Below the pieces are notes generated by a model, which did not search any database, was not told where the DNA came from, and saw only the letters and a list, made by a program, of their open reading frames with translations. A stretch of DNA of 64,000 nucleotides from assembly GCF_904424705.1 (NCBI RefSeq), contig NZ_CAJGBF010000015.1:1-64000 (forward strand), written 5' to 3'. Shown here piece by piece: positions 8,101 to 17,004 of this stretch (the first letter of the stretch is position 1; every line of letters starts with the position of its first letter). The translations under genes and the position numbers were made by a program. Source of the stretch: Rossellomorea arthrocnemi. GTDB lineage: Bacteria; Bacillota; Bacilli; Bacillales; Bacillaceae_B.

Positions 8101-10435
8101 CGGTGTAGTCACGAACCATTCAGGCGAAGTGCTTGACCTTGGGAATTATGAAGCAGATGCAGATGCTCTTGCAAAAGTGGAAGAGTTCAAAGCTCCTCTG
8201 GAAGAGTTGAAGAGTGAAGTGGTCGGCCGCACAGAAGTAGCTCTGAATGGAGAACGTGCCGATGTCCGCAGAAAAGAAACGAACTTAGGTAATTTAATCG
8301 CAGATGGAATGGTTGCAAGGGCCAATGAGTCTGTCGAAACGTACATCGGCCTTCAAAATGGTGGTGGAATCCGTGCTTCAATCGATGCAGGGGACATCAC
8401 TCTAGGAGAAGTATTAACGACAATGCCATTCGGAAATCAACTTGTAACACTGGATTTGACTGGTCAGGAAATTAAAGACGCCCTTGAACACAGTGTTTCA
8501 AGAGTAGAAGGCCAGGATGCACCAGGGGAATTCCTTCAAGTATCAGGAATCAAATACAAGTACGACGTAAATAAGCCTGCCGGGGAACGGGTATGGTTCT
8601 TAGAAGTGAAAACAAGTAACGGATTTGAAAAAATCGATACTAAAAAAATGTACTCTGTTGCCACCAACGCATTCACGGCAAATGGTGGAGACGGATATAC
8701 GATGTTTAAAGAAGCGAAAGAAGAAGGCCGTCAAACGGAATTGTTTGTAGCAGACTTTGAAGTGTTCACTTCATATCTTGAAAAGAACAATCCCGTTTCA
8801 CCAGTTGTGGAAGGACGTATCGTTCAAGAAGCAGCACCTGAAGAAAATACAGATTTTAATTTATCCATTATGCATACGAACGATACTCATGCCCACGTGG
8901 AAGGTTATCCACGCTTGTTCACAGCGGTTAAGGAAGTTCGTGCAGAAAAAGAAAACTCTCTCTTATTGGATGCAGGGGATGTGTTCTCCGGTACACTCTA
9001 CTTCCGCCAATACTCAGGTCTTGCAGATTTATGGTTCATGAATGAATTGGGTTATGATGCTATGACTCTAGGAAACCATGAATTCGATAAAGATTCTAAA
9101 ACACTGGCAAACTTCATTAAGGAAATGAATTTTCCGATGGTTTCTTCTAATGTCCAAGTGACAGGTGATGCTGACCTTGAGCCATTGAAGAAAAATGAGG
9201 TTGGAACTCCCGGTGAAGGCGGAAATATCTATCCTGCCATCATCAAAGAAGTAGACGGAGAAAAAGTAGGGATCTTCGGACTGACAACTCCTGAAACTGA
9301 ATTTCTCTCTAGTCCAGGAGATCATATTGTGTTTGAAGATGCAGCCGAAAAATCAGCTGCTACAATCGACATGTTAAAAGATGAAGGTGTAAACAAGATC
9401 ATCGTTCTTTCTCATCTTGGCTACTCACATGACCTGGAACTTGCTGAAGCAGTTGATGGAATTGACGTTATTGTCGGTGGGCATTCCCATACAGTATTGG
9501 AAGAGCCGGTAGTCATCGATAAAGAAGAACCGACTCTCATTGTTCAAGCAGGTGAGTATTTAAATCTTCTTGGATTGTTGGACGTCACATTTGATGCTGA
9601 AGGTGTTGTAACGGGCCATGAAGGCGAGGTACTGGATCTCGGGCAATACGAAGAAGACGCTGATGCTCTTGCAAAAGTAAATGAATTCAAGGCACCGTTG
9701 GAAGAAATTAAAAACGAAGTCGTTGGTAAAACGAAGGTAGCTTTAAACGGTGAACGAGCAGACGTCCGAACGAAAGAAACCAATTTAGGGAATCTGATTG
9801 CAGATGCCATGGTAGAAAAGGCGAATGAATCGGTTAAGACACATATTGGACTTCAAAATGGCGGCGGTATCCGTGCATCCATCGATAAAGGCAAAATTAC
9901 GTTGGGTGAAGTATTAACAACGATGCCGTTCGGGAACAATCTGGTGACCCTCGACTTAACAGGCCAAGAGCTTCTGGATGCTCTTGAGCACAGTGTAAGT
10001 GGAGTTGAAACCGGAGAAGGACGTTTCCTTCAAGTATCTGGAATCAACTTCAAGTACGACATCAACAAACCGGTTGGGGAACGAGTATGGTCTGTTGAAG
10101 TGAAAACCGATAAAGGGTTCAAAGAAATTGACCCTGCAAAGATGTACACAGTTGCAACCAATGCCTTTACAGCAGATGGCGGAGACGGTCACAGCATGTT
10201 TAAAGCAGCTAAAGATGAAGGTCGGATGACAGAGTTATTCCAAGTGGATTATGAAGTATTCACTGACTATTTATCTAAACATAAAAATGTCTCTCCAAAA
10301 GTTGAAGGCAGAATCATTCAAGAAGAACAACAAGATGAACCGGATGATGGTGGCTGGCAAGATGATTTCTTCGACTTTATTAAAAAGTTAAAGAATTGGT
10401 TATGTACACTATTCGGATTATGCGGTAGACCATAG
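5177..10435 (+). CDS. Secreted YhcR-like nuclease with two tandem 5'-nucleotidase modules
   Basis: This is a 1752-aa exported enzyme for breaking down nucleic acids and nucleotides. The TTG at 5177 lies 6 nt after AGGAGGA; the ATG at 5186 is too far from it. A signal peptide ends near ASA (residue 32). Domains: OB-fold-like regions (about 35-400); an endonuclease/exonuclease/phosphatase domain (about 415-715, with GYNIENF, NHFNSKGGDQ, MGDLNDFE and RASDHD); then metallophosphatase plus 5'-nucleotidase C twice (about 728-1225 and 1228-1720), each with HTNDTHAHVEG, GNHEFDKD, GGHSHT and NGGGIRAS. B. subtilis YhcR (about 1217 aa) has one such module and an LPXTG anchor. Here the module is doubled and the end is an acidic linker plus IKKLKNWLCTLFGLCGRP, with no sortase motif. 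It is monocistronic. Confidence 0.9.
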   Translation: MKVMKKQLFILTTILAMLVSYIVPMGSTASASEYLTVQEAIANNSGTGTVTGYIVAHTKATNSYDFEAPFTGDTNFAIADSPDETDPSKILPVQLPSAFRAEFGLLTNPEIIGEKVIITGSLEAYFTVPGLKSPTAMSFEGEDPDEPTPYEGIEGLRIHDIQGEVHTSPYNSEKVKGVEGIVTHVVDASNFYMQDAQADDNDKTSEAILVYKPAHGVKLGDKVAVDGQVKEWVLDGYDEKLQTDLAMTELNAQYGNVIVDSGNNDLPAALVVGEDVIPPTEVVDNDQFGEFDPEQDGIDFYESLEGMRVSLDNPTVTGPQKYGEVPVITDQVEGKAYTKEGAPLLTKENQNPERMFLLLDNRDFVTKTGDQFNGTVTGVVSYSFSNFKILVNEESLPELTEREYTPEVTTIEKADDQLTVAGYNIENFAASDTAKRDKLAKSMVENLKSPDIIGLVEVLDESGTTDDGVVKADANYKALSDAISGFGGPAYSWTEIAPQDKQDGGVPGGNIRVGFLYNPDRVSLTEGTKGDETTAVAYENGSLTLNPGRIDPTNPAFDDSRKPLAAQFNFKGEDVIVVNNHFNSKGGDQPVFGKNQPPLLGSEEQRLKIAEIVNSFVSDIEDKNEDANVVVMGDLNDFEFSAPLQKLKGEELTNLVETLPASERYTYTYQGNAQVLDHMLVSNRLAAGAEYDIVNFNSPYMEEHGRASDHDAYIGQFDLTAESNEEFDLSIMHTNDTHAHVEGYPKLFTAVNEVRAERENALLLDAGDVFSGTLYFRQYKGLADLWFMNELGYDAMTFGNHEFDKDSKTLADFIKEMNFPMVSSNVSVTGDTDLEPLVKNEIGTPGEGGNIYPAMIKEVDGEKVGIFGLTTPDTAFISNPGENISFENPAEKAASTIDMLKNEGVNKVIALSHLGYAQDLELAEAVDGIDVIVGGHSHTVLEEPVVIDKEEPTVIVQAGEYLNLLGLLDVTFNNDGVVTNHSGEVLDLGNYEADADALAKVEEFKAPLEELKSEVVGRTEVALNGERADVRRKETNLGNLIADGMVARANESVETYIGLQNGGGIRASIDAGDITLGEVLTTMPFGNQLVTLDLTGQEIKDALEHSVSRVEGQDAPGEFLQVSGIKYKYDVNKPAGERVWFLEVKTSNGFEKIDTKKMYSVATNAFTANGGDGYTMFKEAKEEGRQTELFVADFEVFTSYLEKNNPVSPVVEGRIVQEAAPEENTDFNLSIMHTNDTHAHVEGYPRLFTAVKEVRAEKENSLLLDAGDVFSGTLYFRQYSGLADLWFMNELGYDAMTLGNHEFDKDSKTLANFIKEMNFPMVSSNVQVTGDADLEPLKKNEVGTPGEGGNIYPAIIKEVDGEKVGIFGLTTPETEFLSSPGDHIVFEDAAEKSAATIDMLKDEGVNKIIVLSHLGYSHDLELAEAVDGIDVIVGGHSHTVLEEPVVIDKEEPTLIVQAGEYLNLLGLLDVTFDAEGVVTGHEGEVLDLGQYEEDADALAKVNEFKAPLEEIKNEVVGKTKVALNGERADVRTKETNLGNLIADAMVEKANESVKTHIGLQNGGGIRASIDKGKITLGEVLTTMPFGNNLVTLDLTGQELLDALEHSVSGVETGEGRFLQVSGINFKYDINKPVGERVWSVEVKTDKGFKEIDPAKMYTVATNAFTADGGDGHSMFKAAKDEGRMTELFQVDYEVFTDYLSKHKNVSPKVEGRIIQEEQQDEPDDGGWQDDFFDFIKKLKNWLCTLFGLCGRP

Positions 10436-10460
10436 TATTCATTATTCCGGAATTAGACAT

Positions 10461-10499
10461 AAAAAAGCACTGGCTTATCGTTAAGCCAGTGCTTTTTTT
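10461..10499. terminator. Bidirectional terminator, nuclease/trhO
   Basis: AAAAAAGCACTGGCTTA, loop TCGT, and TAAGCCAGTGCTTTTTTT form a perfect stem with A- and T-runs on both sides. It suits the two convergent genes. Confidence 0.95.
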
Positions 10500-10505
10500 C
10501 GCTAT

Positions 10506-11471
10506 TTAGATCGTCGTCGTTTCCTTATCCCGTTCGATCACCGCTAAACGCTCTGCCACTTCTTCCTCCGTCAAACCATGTTCAATAATGTATCGGTTTT
10601 CAGGGCTCTTGCGGCACTCATCTGAGCAGCTTCTCATGTATTTATGCTCATTTTCTTCCGAGCAAAGGATTTTTCGGTTACAAGGCGGGTGGGCGCAGTT
10701 TACGTAACGTTCACAAGGTTCGCCTGTGTAGTAGTCTTTCCCCACCACGACATGCTCTGTCTGATTGACAGGAACACCGATACGCTCGTCGAATACATAA
10801 AGCTGACCGTCCCATAGCTGACCTTTCACTTCCGGGTCCTGACCATAGGTGACGATTCCTCCGTGCAACTGAGCAACATCCTCAAAGCCTTCTTTCACTA
10901 ACCAGCCTGAGAATTTCTCACATCGGATACCACCTGTACAATACGTGATGATTTTTTTGCCTTCCAGTTTATCTTTATTGTCACGGACCCAATTCGGGAG
11001 ATCACGGAAGTTTTTAATATCTGGCTTCACGGCTCCCCTGAAGTGTCCAAGTTCATATTCATAGTCGTTACGTGCATCAAGAAGAATCGTATCTTCCTGC
11101 TGAATTTGTTCGAAGAAATCCTTTGGCTCAAGGTATTTACCGGTAAGTTCGTTCGGGTTCACATCATCTTCAAGACGAAGAGTCACAAGCTCTGTACGGT
11201 GCTTCACTTTCAATTTCTTGAATGCATGACCGTCTGCTTCATCAATCTTGAATACAGTGTCAGCGAAATGAGGATCCTTTCTCATCGCTTCCATGTAAGC
11301 ATCTGTCTGCTCGATGGTCCCGGAACATGTACCGTTAATTCCTTCAGATGAAATCAGAATCCGTCCCATAAGGCCAAGATCCGAACACAGTTGTTTGTGC
11401 TGAGCCGTAACCTCTTCAGGATTCTCAATGGTTACATAGTTGTAATACAGTAGTACTCGATAATTTTTCAT
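10506..11471 (-). CDS. trhO: tRNA uridine(34) hydroxylase, rhodanese-type (TrhO/YceA family)
   Basis: TrhO hydroxylates U34 of certain tRNAs, the first step to 5-methoxyuridine in Bacillus-type bacteria. The product is 321 aa from the ATG preceded by AGGTGG (8-nt spacing); the upstream in-frame ATG at 11483 lacks a good ribosome site. The N-terminal acylphosphatase-like domain begins [13 protein letters not shown]. The rhodanese domain carries the active Cys loop [10 protein letters not shown]. The C-terminal Cys-rich zinc region ([24 protein letters not shown]) is typical. It is a single gene convergent with the nuclease gene. Confidence 0.9.
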   Translation of the reverse strand: MKNYRVLLYYNYVTIENPEEVTAQHKQLCSDLGLMGRILISSEGINGTCSGTIEQTDAYMEAMRKDPHFADTVFKIDEADGHAFKKLKVKHRTELVTLRLEDDVNPNELTGKYLEPKDFFEQIQQEDTILLDARNDYEYELGHFRGAVKPDIKNFRDLPNWVRDNKDKLEGKKIITYCTGGIRCEKFSGWLVKEGFEDVAQLHGGIVTYGQDPEVKGQLWDGQLYVFDERIGVPVNQTEHVVVGKDYYTGEPCERYVNCAHPPCNRKILCSEENEHKYMRSCSDECRKSPENRYIIEHGLTEEEVAERLAVIERDKETTTI

Positions 11472-11483
11472 GTTTATTTCCAC

Positions 11484-11752
11484 CTATCGATATATATTTG
11501 CAAGATATAATCTTAGGATTCTGTTCCTTATTACTCTTACGATGTACTATTATAACAAATTTTTAAAGAAATGCATTATGTATGGGTGATAAATACTGGG
11601 GATTGAGAGGAAATGGTGGTGGATATTGGGTATGGGGGTGCGGAGTGTCGATGGCTAAGAGGGATATTTCTGTACGTTTTTCATTCTAAACATGGCTTAT
11701 AAAAAAACTTCCCATCCTACACAGGAGTTTCCAGTTTTCCGGCGAATGTATA
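11484..11752. other. Intergenic region between trhO and the M20 operon
   Basis: No gene is visible. The left part would carry the divergent trhO promoter; the middle is G-rich with no reading frame of note. The last 50 bp hold the M20 operon promoter and operator, listed separately. Confidence 0.5.
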
Positions 11753-11785
11753 TATTAACGGTATTATTAAGGAACTTTTCCTTAA
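11753..11785 (+). promoter_or_regulatory. Composite promoter/operator of the M20 amidohydrolase operon
   Basis: TATTAACGG (11753-11761), a 7-nt gap, and the inverted repeat AAGGAA-CTT-TTCCTT (11769-11783, extendable to a 19-bp palindrome) lie just before the operon. The identical arrangement is found before the AbgT gene at 17005-17035. TATTAA may be the -10 region, which would put the palindrome over the transcription start, as for a repressor site. Confidence 0.75.
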
Positions 11786-11816
11786 ATAATCAATCGACCG
11801 AAAAAGGAGTTTTTCC

Positions 11817-13019
11817 ATGGAATTAAAGCAGCTTGTCCAATCAATTGAGAAAGAAGTCATTGCCATACGTCGACATCTTCACCAGTATCCAGAGGTGAGT
11901 GGGGAAGAGTTTGAAACATCCAAAATGATTCAAGGAAAGCTCTCAGAAGCCGGCATCCAGTATAAAACTGGATATGCGGGGACGGGAATATTGGGTGTGA
12001 TCAAAGGGGAAAAGCCTGGAGGGACGGTAGCACTTAGAGCGGATATCGATGCTCTTCCAATCCAGGAAGAAAATGAGCTTCCATACAAATCTATCCAACC
12101 AAATAAAATGCATGCCTGCGGTCATGATGCTCATACGTCCATGCTCATTGGAACAGGGAAAGTGCTGAATCAACTGAAATCGGAGATAGCAGGGACTGTC
12201 CTCCTTGTTTTTCAGCCTGCGGAAGAGAATGCCCCTATAGGGGGATCCCGGAGGATGATGGACGATGGTGTATTTGATGAATATACTCCTGACGTCATTT
12301 TCGGACAGCACGTGTGGCCGGATTTACCTGTCGGGGAAGTCGGGGTTGTTCATAACGAAATCATGGGTGCTTCAGACCGTTTTAAGATTACGGTCAAAGG
12401 TTCAGGGGGGCATGCCAGTATGCCGCACCAATCCAATGACGCCATCATCATTGCCAATAACCTCATAACCCAGCTCCAGACCATTGTGAGCAGGAACACC
12501 GATCCCGTTGACTCCGCCGTCCTCACTATCGGGAAAATCGAAGGTGGATACCGCTATAATGTCATCGCCGATGAAGTGACCATGGAAGGAACGATCCGAA
12601 CCTTCAAACCGGAAGTAAAAGAGATGGTGAAGGGACGATTTTATTCGATTGTAGAAGGAGTGGGGAAAAGCTTCAATGCTTCCATGGGCATTGACTATTT
12701 TGACGGATATCCGGCAACGGTCAACTCCCCTGAGTGGGCTGATGAAGTAAGAAATGCTGCGCAAAAGGTTCTCGGAGAAGGCGCCACGCCGGTTGTTTCG
12801 CCGTCACTTGGAGGAGAAGATTTCTCCCGTTTCCTTCATAAATATCCCGGCGCTTTCTACTGGCTTGGAACATCTGTAAAGGATACAGAGCCTCAATATC
12901 CACTCCATGATCCCCGCTTTAAATTGAATGAACTTGCTTTAGGTAAAGGGGTTGAAGTAATGGTTCAGCTTGCATTGAATGCCTTGTCGAAACTGAAGAA
13001 AGAGGAGTCTGCCTTATGA
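11817..13019 (+). CDS. M20 family amidohydrolase (AmhX/HipO-like aminoacylase)
   Basis: This is a 400-aa cytosolic metal-dependent amidase that likely releases amino acids from N-acylated substrates. Metal ligands and the catalytic region are seen in DIDALPIQEE, HACGHDAHT, FQPAEEN and the late GGEDFSRF motif, with the lid-domain His in GGHASMPH. Length matches the M20D group (IAA-amino-acid hydrolases, N-acetyl-diaminopimelate deacetylases, hippurate hydrolases). The start ATG follows AAAAAGGAG. It is first in a tightly packed operon; its stop overlaps the next gene by 4 nt. The exact substrate cannot be told from sequence, but the linked AbgT transporter suggests acylated or peptide-like amides. 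Confidence 0.85.
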   Translation: MELKQLVQSIEKEVIAIRRHLHQYPEVSGEEFETSKMIQGKLSEAGIQYKTGYAGTGILGVIKGEKPGGTVALRADIDALPIQEENELPYKSIQPNKMHACGHDAHTSMLIGTGKVLNQLKSEIAGTVLLVFQPAEENAPIGGSRRMMDDGVFDEYTPDVIFGQHVWPDLPVGEVGVVHNEIMGASDRFKITVKGSGGHASMPHQSNDAIIIANNLITQLQTIVSRNTDPVDSAVLTIGKIEGGYRYNVIADEVTMEGTIRTFKPEVKEMVKGRFYSIVEGVGKSFNASMGIDYFDGYPATVNSPEWADEVRNAAQKVLGEGATPVVSPSLGGEDFSRFLHKYPGAFYWLGTSVKDTEPQYPLHDPRFKLNELALGKGVEVMVQLALNALSKLKKEESAL

Positions 13020-14335
13020 GTTCACTCGAACAGTTTATTGAAGAATTAGCCCCGAGCCTCACTGCTTACAGGAGAAACTTTCATCAAAAGCCTGAACTCG
13101 GCTTTACAGAATATGTCACCACCTATCTTATAGGGAAGGAACTGGTGGATCTCGGCTTCACGATCCACATTGGAACGGATGCTCTGGAAGCAAATCACCG
13201 GATGGGGGTCCCGGCAACGGAATACCTGCACCATCAAGAGGAGCGTGCCAGAAAAGAAGGGGTGGAGGACAGTTGGCTGAATAAAATGAAAGGGGGGTAT
13301 ACAGGGGCAGTGGCCATTTTGGATACCGGTCAGCCGGGTCCTCATATGGCCTTCCGGTTTGATATTGATGCTTTGCCGATTAAGGAATCGAATGAGTATG
13401 AACACTTTCCTGCCAAGGAGGAGTTTGCGTCCACTTATGATGACGTCATGCATGCCTGCGGACATGACGGTCATGCTGCGATTGGCCTCGGTGTAGCGAC
13501 TTTTTTATCAAAATACAAAAATCAGCTCAAAGGAAAGTTCACCCTCCTATTTCAACCAGCGGAGGAGGGAGGTCGGGGAGCAAAAGCTATGGTGAAAAAA
13601 GGCTGGCTTGATAACGTTGATTATTTTGCAAGCGGTCATATCGGCATCCGGGATACAAAGGTCGGACACATCTATGCAACAACGCACTCTTTTTTAGCTT
13701 CCTCCAAAATCAACGTCATCTATAAAGGAAAAGCTGCCCACGCCGGTCTTGAACCTGAGAAAGGGAAGAATGCTTTACTGGCTGCGGCTGCTGCAAGTCT
13801 TCACCTCTATACTATTCCACGTCATTCAGACGGGGCAACCAGGATCAATGTTGGGAAGCTCCAAGCCGGAACAGGACGGAACATCATTGCGGACGAGGCA
13901 CATCTTGAAGTGGAAACCCGGGGAGAAACGACGGCAATTAATCAATATATGCTAAAAGAAGCCTTGCGCATTCTTCAATCATCTGGCGACCTTTATGGTG
14001 TGGAAACGGAAATCGATGTGGTAGGCGAGACGATGGAAGCCGAGTGCAATCAGGAGTGGATTCATTGGTTAGCGGAAGTTGGCAAGGAAAGTCCTTATTT
14101 ATCAGACGTTCTTGATGCTTTGCCTTTAAAGGCATCAGAGGATGTTACATACATGATCGACGAAGTGCAGAAGCAGGGGGGGAGCGCAACGTTCATGGTA
14201 TTTGGCACCCCATTAAAAAACGGTCATCATCATAACGAATTCGATTTTGATGAAGAGGTCCTGCAGGTCGCAGTGGATGCCTTCGCCCGCCTGATCCTGA
14301 AGCAGGCGCATTTAATAGAGGAGGGAATAAATTGA
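13016..14335 (+). CDS. M20 family amidohydrolase, AbgA-like
   Basis: This 439-aa metallo-amidase is related to AbgA, a subunit of p-aminobenzoyl-glutamate hydrolase. The N-terminus (RRNFHQKPELGFTEY) carries the AbgA-type motif, followed by an insertion around residues 55-95 that is characteristic of AbgA and absent from ordinary aminoacylases. Catalytic and metal motifs: FDIDALPI, HACGHDGHA, FQPAEEGGRGA, and GKAAHAG in the dimer domain. The C-terminal His-rich HHHNEFDFDE holds the last ligand. It overlaps both neighbours by 4 nt, so all three hydrolases are translationally coupled. With the AbgT permease nearby, uptake and cleavage of p-aminobenzoyl-glutamate or similar amides is a reasonable inference. 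Confidence 0.85.
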   Translation: MSSLEQFIEELAPSLTAYRRNFHQKPELGFTEYVTTYLIGKELVDLGFTIHIGTDALEANHRMGVPATEYLHHQEERARKEGVEDSWLNKMKGGYTGAVAILDTGQPGPHMAFRFDIDALPIKESNEYEHFPAKEEFASTYDDVMHACGHDGHAAIGLGVATFLSKYKNQLKGKFTLLFQPAEEGGRGAKAMVKKGWLDNVDYFASGHIGIRDTKVGHIYATTHSFLASSKINVIYKGKAAHAGLEPEKGKNALLAAAAASLHLYTIPRHSDGATRINVGKLQAGTGRNIIADEAHLEVETRGETTAINQYMLKEALRILQSSGDLYGVETEIDVVGETMEAECNQEWIHWLAEVGKESPYLSDVLDALPLKASEDVTYMIDEVQKQGGSATFMVFGTPLKNGHHHNEFDFDEEVLQVAVDAFARLILKQAHLIEEGIN

Positions 14336-15564
14336 AAGCATGGCTGGATACAACTTTAAAAGCATTAAATCTTGTTGATACGATGGAGCAGCCGAACGGA
14401 TTCACGAGGTTGGGATATTCAAAGGAAGAATTGGCTTCGATGGATGTCTTTCGTGAGGTGGCAGAAGAGCTGGGGTTATCTGTCCGGAAAGATCATGCAG
14501 GAAACCTTATGGCCAGATGGGAAGGGGAAACCAATCAAGTCGTTTTGACGGGGTCTCATCTCGACACGGTTGAAAACGGAGGAGGATATGACGGTGTGGC
14601 GGGTGTCCTGTGCAGTCTCGGAGCTGTGAAAGCTTTGAAAGAGAGTGGGTTTAAACCTCATCATTCCATTGAAGTAGTGTGCTTTGCTTCTGAAGAATCG
14701 GCGCGATTCGGTGTTTCTACCATTGGAAGTAAGAGTGTAGCAGGAATTTTTGATAAATCAGTAGAAAACGTAAGAGACCGACACGGGACAAGCATTAGAG
14801 AAGCTGTGGAATCAACAGGTTTAGAATGGTCATCTATCGGACAAGCTGAACGACCCCAAGACGAAATCCTTTCTTTCATTGAACTTCATATAGAACAAGG
14901 AACCCAAATCGAAGATCATGGTGCCGGGTTCGGAATTGTCCGCGGCGTGGCCTGCCCCATCCGGTTGAAAGTGAAAGTGGAAGGGATGGCAGGGCATACG
15001 GGCACCACTCCAATGGGGAAACGAACCGACGCCCTTGTGGCTCTTGCCCCCCTTATCACATTCGTTTCCAAGGAGGCAGAAAGGCTGTCCAATGAATCCA
15101 CGAAACCACTTGTAGCGACCGTCAGCACGTTGGATATGAAACCAAACGTCATGAACGTCATCCCGGGATACGCAGAAGCAGGCATCGATATTCGCTCCGT
15201 CGACGATGTCTTGAAGAAATCCATGGCAAATAAAATAATTGAACAATGCCGAAACTTAGAGAATGAATTTAATGTTACAATCAAACTGGAAACTCTTGTA
15301 GATAATTCTTCTATTCTATTGGATGAAGAGCTGACAGCCAAAGTGAAGGCGGCCGGGGAAAGACTCGGTTACAAAACTTATGAAATGGACAGCGGGGCAG
15401 GGCATGATGTCATGAATATGGCAGCGAAATGGCCTTCCGCTTTAGTCTTCATTCCTTGTGAAAAAGGGATCAGCCACCATCCGATGGAACATAGCACGCT
15501 GGATGACTTATATGCAGGAGTAAAGATTCTAGCTGAAGTAATACAGCAAGAAGCAGGTGAATAG
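14332..15564 (+). CDS. Zn-dependent hydrolase, M20C allantoate/N-carbamoyl amino acid amidohydrolase family
   Basis: This 410-aa enzyme belongs to the group with allantoate amidohydrolase, beta-ureidopropionase and N-carbamoyl-L-amino acid hydrolase. It starts at TTG overlapping the previous stop, with GAGGAG upstream. Diagnostic motifs are GSHLDTVENGGGYDG, EESARFG, ELHIEQG, GHTGTTPM and the late GAGHDVMNMA region. These enzymes act on carbamoyl or ureido amides with Zn, Mn or Co. No other purine-degradation gene is nearby, so a role in allantoin breakdown is not supported by context; a broader N-carbamoyl or amide hydrolase fits the operon better. Confidence 0.85.
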   Translation: MKAWLDTTLKALNLVDTMEQPNGFTRLGYSKEELASMDVFREVAEELGLSVRKDHAGNLMARWEGETNQVVLTGSHLDTVENGGGYDGVAGVLCSLGAVKALKESGFKPHHSIEVVCFASEESARFGVSTIGSKSVAGIFDKSVENVRDRHGTSIREAVESTGLEWSSIGQAERPQDEILSFIELHIEQGTQIEDHGAGFGIVRGVACPIRLKVKVEGMAGHTGTTPMGKRTDALVALAPLITFVSKEAERLSNESTKPLVATVSTLDMKPNVMNVIPGYAEAGIDIRSVDDVLKKSMANKIIEQCRNLENEFNVTIKLETLVDNSSILLDEELTAKVKAAGERLGYKTYEMDSGAGHDVMNMAAKWPSALVFIPCEKGISHHPMEHSTLDDLYAGVKILAEVIQQEAGE

Positions 15565-15567
15565 TCA

Positions 15568-16875
15568 TTGTTGATTAAAATTGGTGTCATCGGTCCAGAT
15601 GATTCAATCAAACGGATCAATCATGTAGCAACGTATTTTGAGAGTATTGAACTCGTTAATTTCCCCTATCACAAGGTGGATGAGATAGAACATATCCTAA
15701 GAAAGAATCGTGGTCTCGTCGATCAATGGTTCTTTTCCGGACAGTCCCCTTTTTATTACGCACTTGAAAAAGGATGGATCACCGAAAAGGAAGGGAGCTT
15801 CCCCCCTTTGCACGGATCAAGCTTTTTCGGGGCATTATTAGAGGCGCAAATGAAAGAACAAATGCTTTTTACTAAAATCAGCATCGACACCATTTCAAAA
15901 CAGGAAATTGAAACGGCCGTTCAATTCCACGCCTTTGAACAACTTGAAATTGCAAGCTATCCCTATGAAGGGTATCGAAGTGCAGCTGAACTAGTCGATT
16001 ATCACCGTTCCCTTTATGAAAAAGGGGAAATTGAAACGGCGATTACATGTATTCAAAGTGTACAAAAAAGCCTGACTGAAATGGGCATTCCATGCTACCG
16101 TGTCGTGCCGACGAATTTATCCATCCGGATGATCCTGCAATATTTATTAGAAAGAGCGCATTCCAGAAAATACCGCAAATCCCAGATCGCCATCGTCGGG
16201 ATAGAAGTGATCTATTCCACCCAAACATTGGACGAGTCTCATTTTTCTTATAAAATGAAGCATCAGGAGCTGGATTTGAAGCGGAACCTCCTTGATATCG
16301 CCCAGAAGATCAATGGATCCATGGTTCAATTGGGAGATGGATTATTCTTTGTGTACACAACGAGAGGGGAACTTGACCTTCATGAAAAGGAGTCGATTTT
16401 CTCTACCCTGACGCAGGAAGTAAAAGCTCATACGGATTTGGATATTCGCGTGGGATTAGGATTCGGCGTGACGGTTTTGGAAGCTGAACACCATGTCCGC
16501 CTTGCATTTCAACATGCGAGAAAGCATGAGTCTTCCATTGTCGTAAGCGTGAATGAAGATAAGACCGTCACCGAAATCCTTCCATCTTCGAAGACTATCA
16601 CGTATTCCCTGGACCACTTGGGGGATGAATGGAAGGCAGCCTTCAAAGAAGCATCGGTCAGCTCTGCCATTGTTTCAAAAATTCTCTCCCTTTCCCGTCA
16701 CTATGACAAAGAGGAGATTACGTCCCAGGACCTTTCCCGTTGGCTGAAGAGCACCGAGCGGAACGGACGGAGAATCCTGACTGAAATGGAACGGATCGGT
16801 GCGATGAAAATCAGCGGAGAAGAACAAAGCGGGGGCAGGGGAAGACCACGTAAACTATATCGCTTTCAACTATAA
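15568..16875 (+). CDS. Putative transcriptional regulator with cyclase-like fold and winged-helix C-terminus
   Basis: This 435-aa protein ends the M20 operon, 3 nt after the hydrolase. Three parts can be made out: an N-terminal domain beginning IGVIGPDDSIKRI; a middle region (about 205-325) with QIAIVGIEVI, GSMVQLGDGLFFVY and DIRVGLGFGVTVLEAE that resembles GGDEF/GTP-cyclohydrolase-III-like folds without a GGDEF signature; and a C-terminal winged helix (about 365-435; SRWLKSTERNGRRILTEMER, then GRGRPRKLYRF). DNA binding is inferred from the last part. Its position between the hydrolases and abgT, both preceded by the same palindrome, suggests it controls both and itself. It could bind a nucleotide or acylated ligand; this is not known. 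Confidence 0.65.
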   Translation: MLIKIGVIGPDDSIKRINHVATYFESIELVNFPYHKVDEIEHILRKNRGLVDQWFFSGQSPFYYALEKGWITEKEGSFPPLHGSSFFGALLEAQMKEQMLFTKISIDTISKQEIETAVQFHAFEQLEIASYPYEGYRSAAELVDYHRSLYEKGEIETAITCIQSVQKSLTEMGIPCYRVVPTNLSIRMILQYLLERAHSRKYRKSQIAIVGIEVIYSTQTLDESHFSYKMKHQELDLKRNLLDIAQKINGSMVQLGDGLFFVYTTRGELDLHEKESIFSTLTQEVKAHTDLDIRVGLGFGVTVLEAEHHVRLAFQHARKHESSIVVSVNEDKTVTEILPSSKTITYSLDHLGDEWKAAFKEASVSSAIVSKILSLSRHYDKEEITSQDLSRWLKSTERNGRRILTEMERIGAMKISGEEQSGGRGRPRKLYRFQL

Positions 16876-16884
16876 AAATATAGA

Positions 16885-16917
16885 AAGACCTCATTCGACC
16901 AGGAATGAGGTCTTTTT
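16885..16917 (+). terminator. Terminator of the M20 operon
   Basis: AAGACCTCATTC, loop CGACCA, then GAATGAGGTCTTTTT: a strong intrinsic terminator 10 nt after the regulator stop. The operon and abgT are therefore separate transcripts. Confidence 0.95.
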
Positions 16918-17004
16918 ATGAAATCAACCATAATTCGTAAATTGAAAATTTTCTAATAAATTTTAAAAATGAAAGAGGAATTAAGCAATCAATATCGAAA
17001 TACT

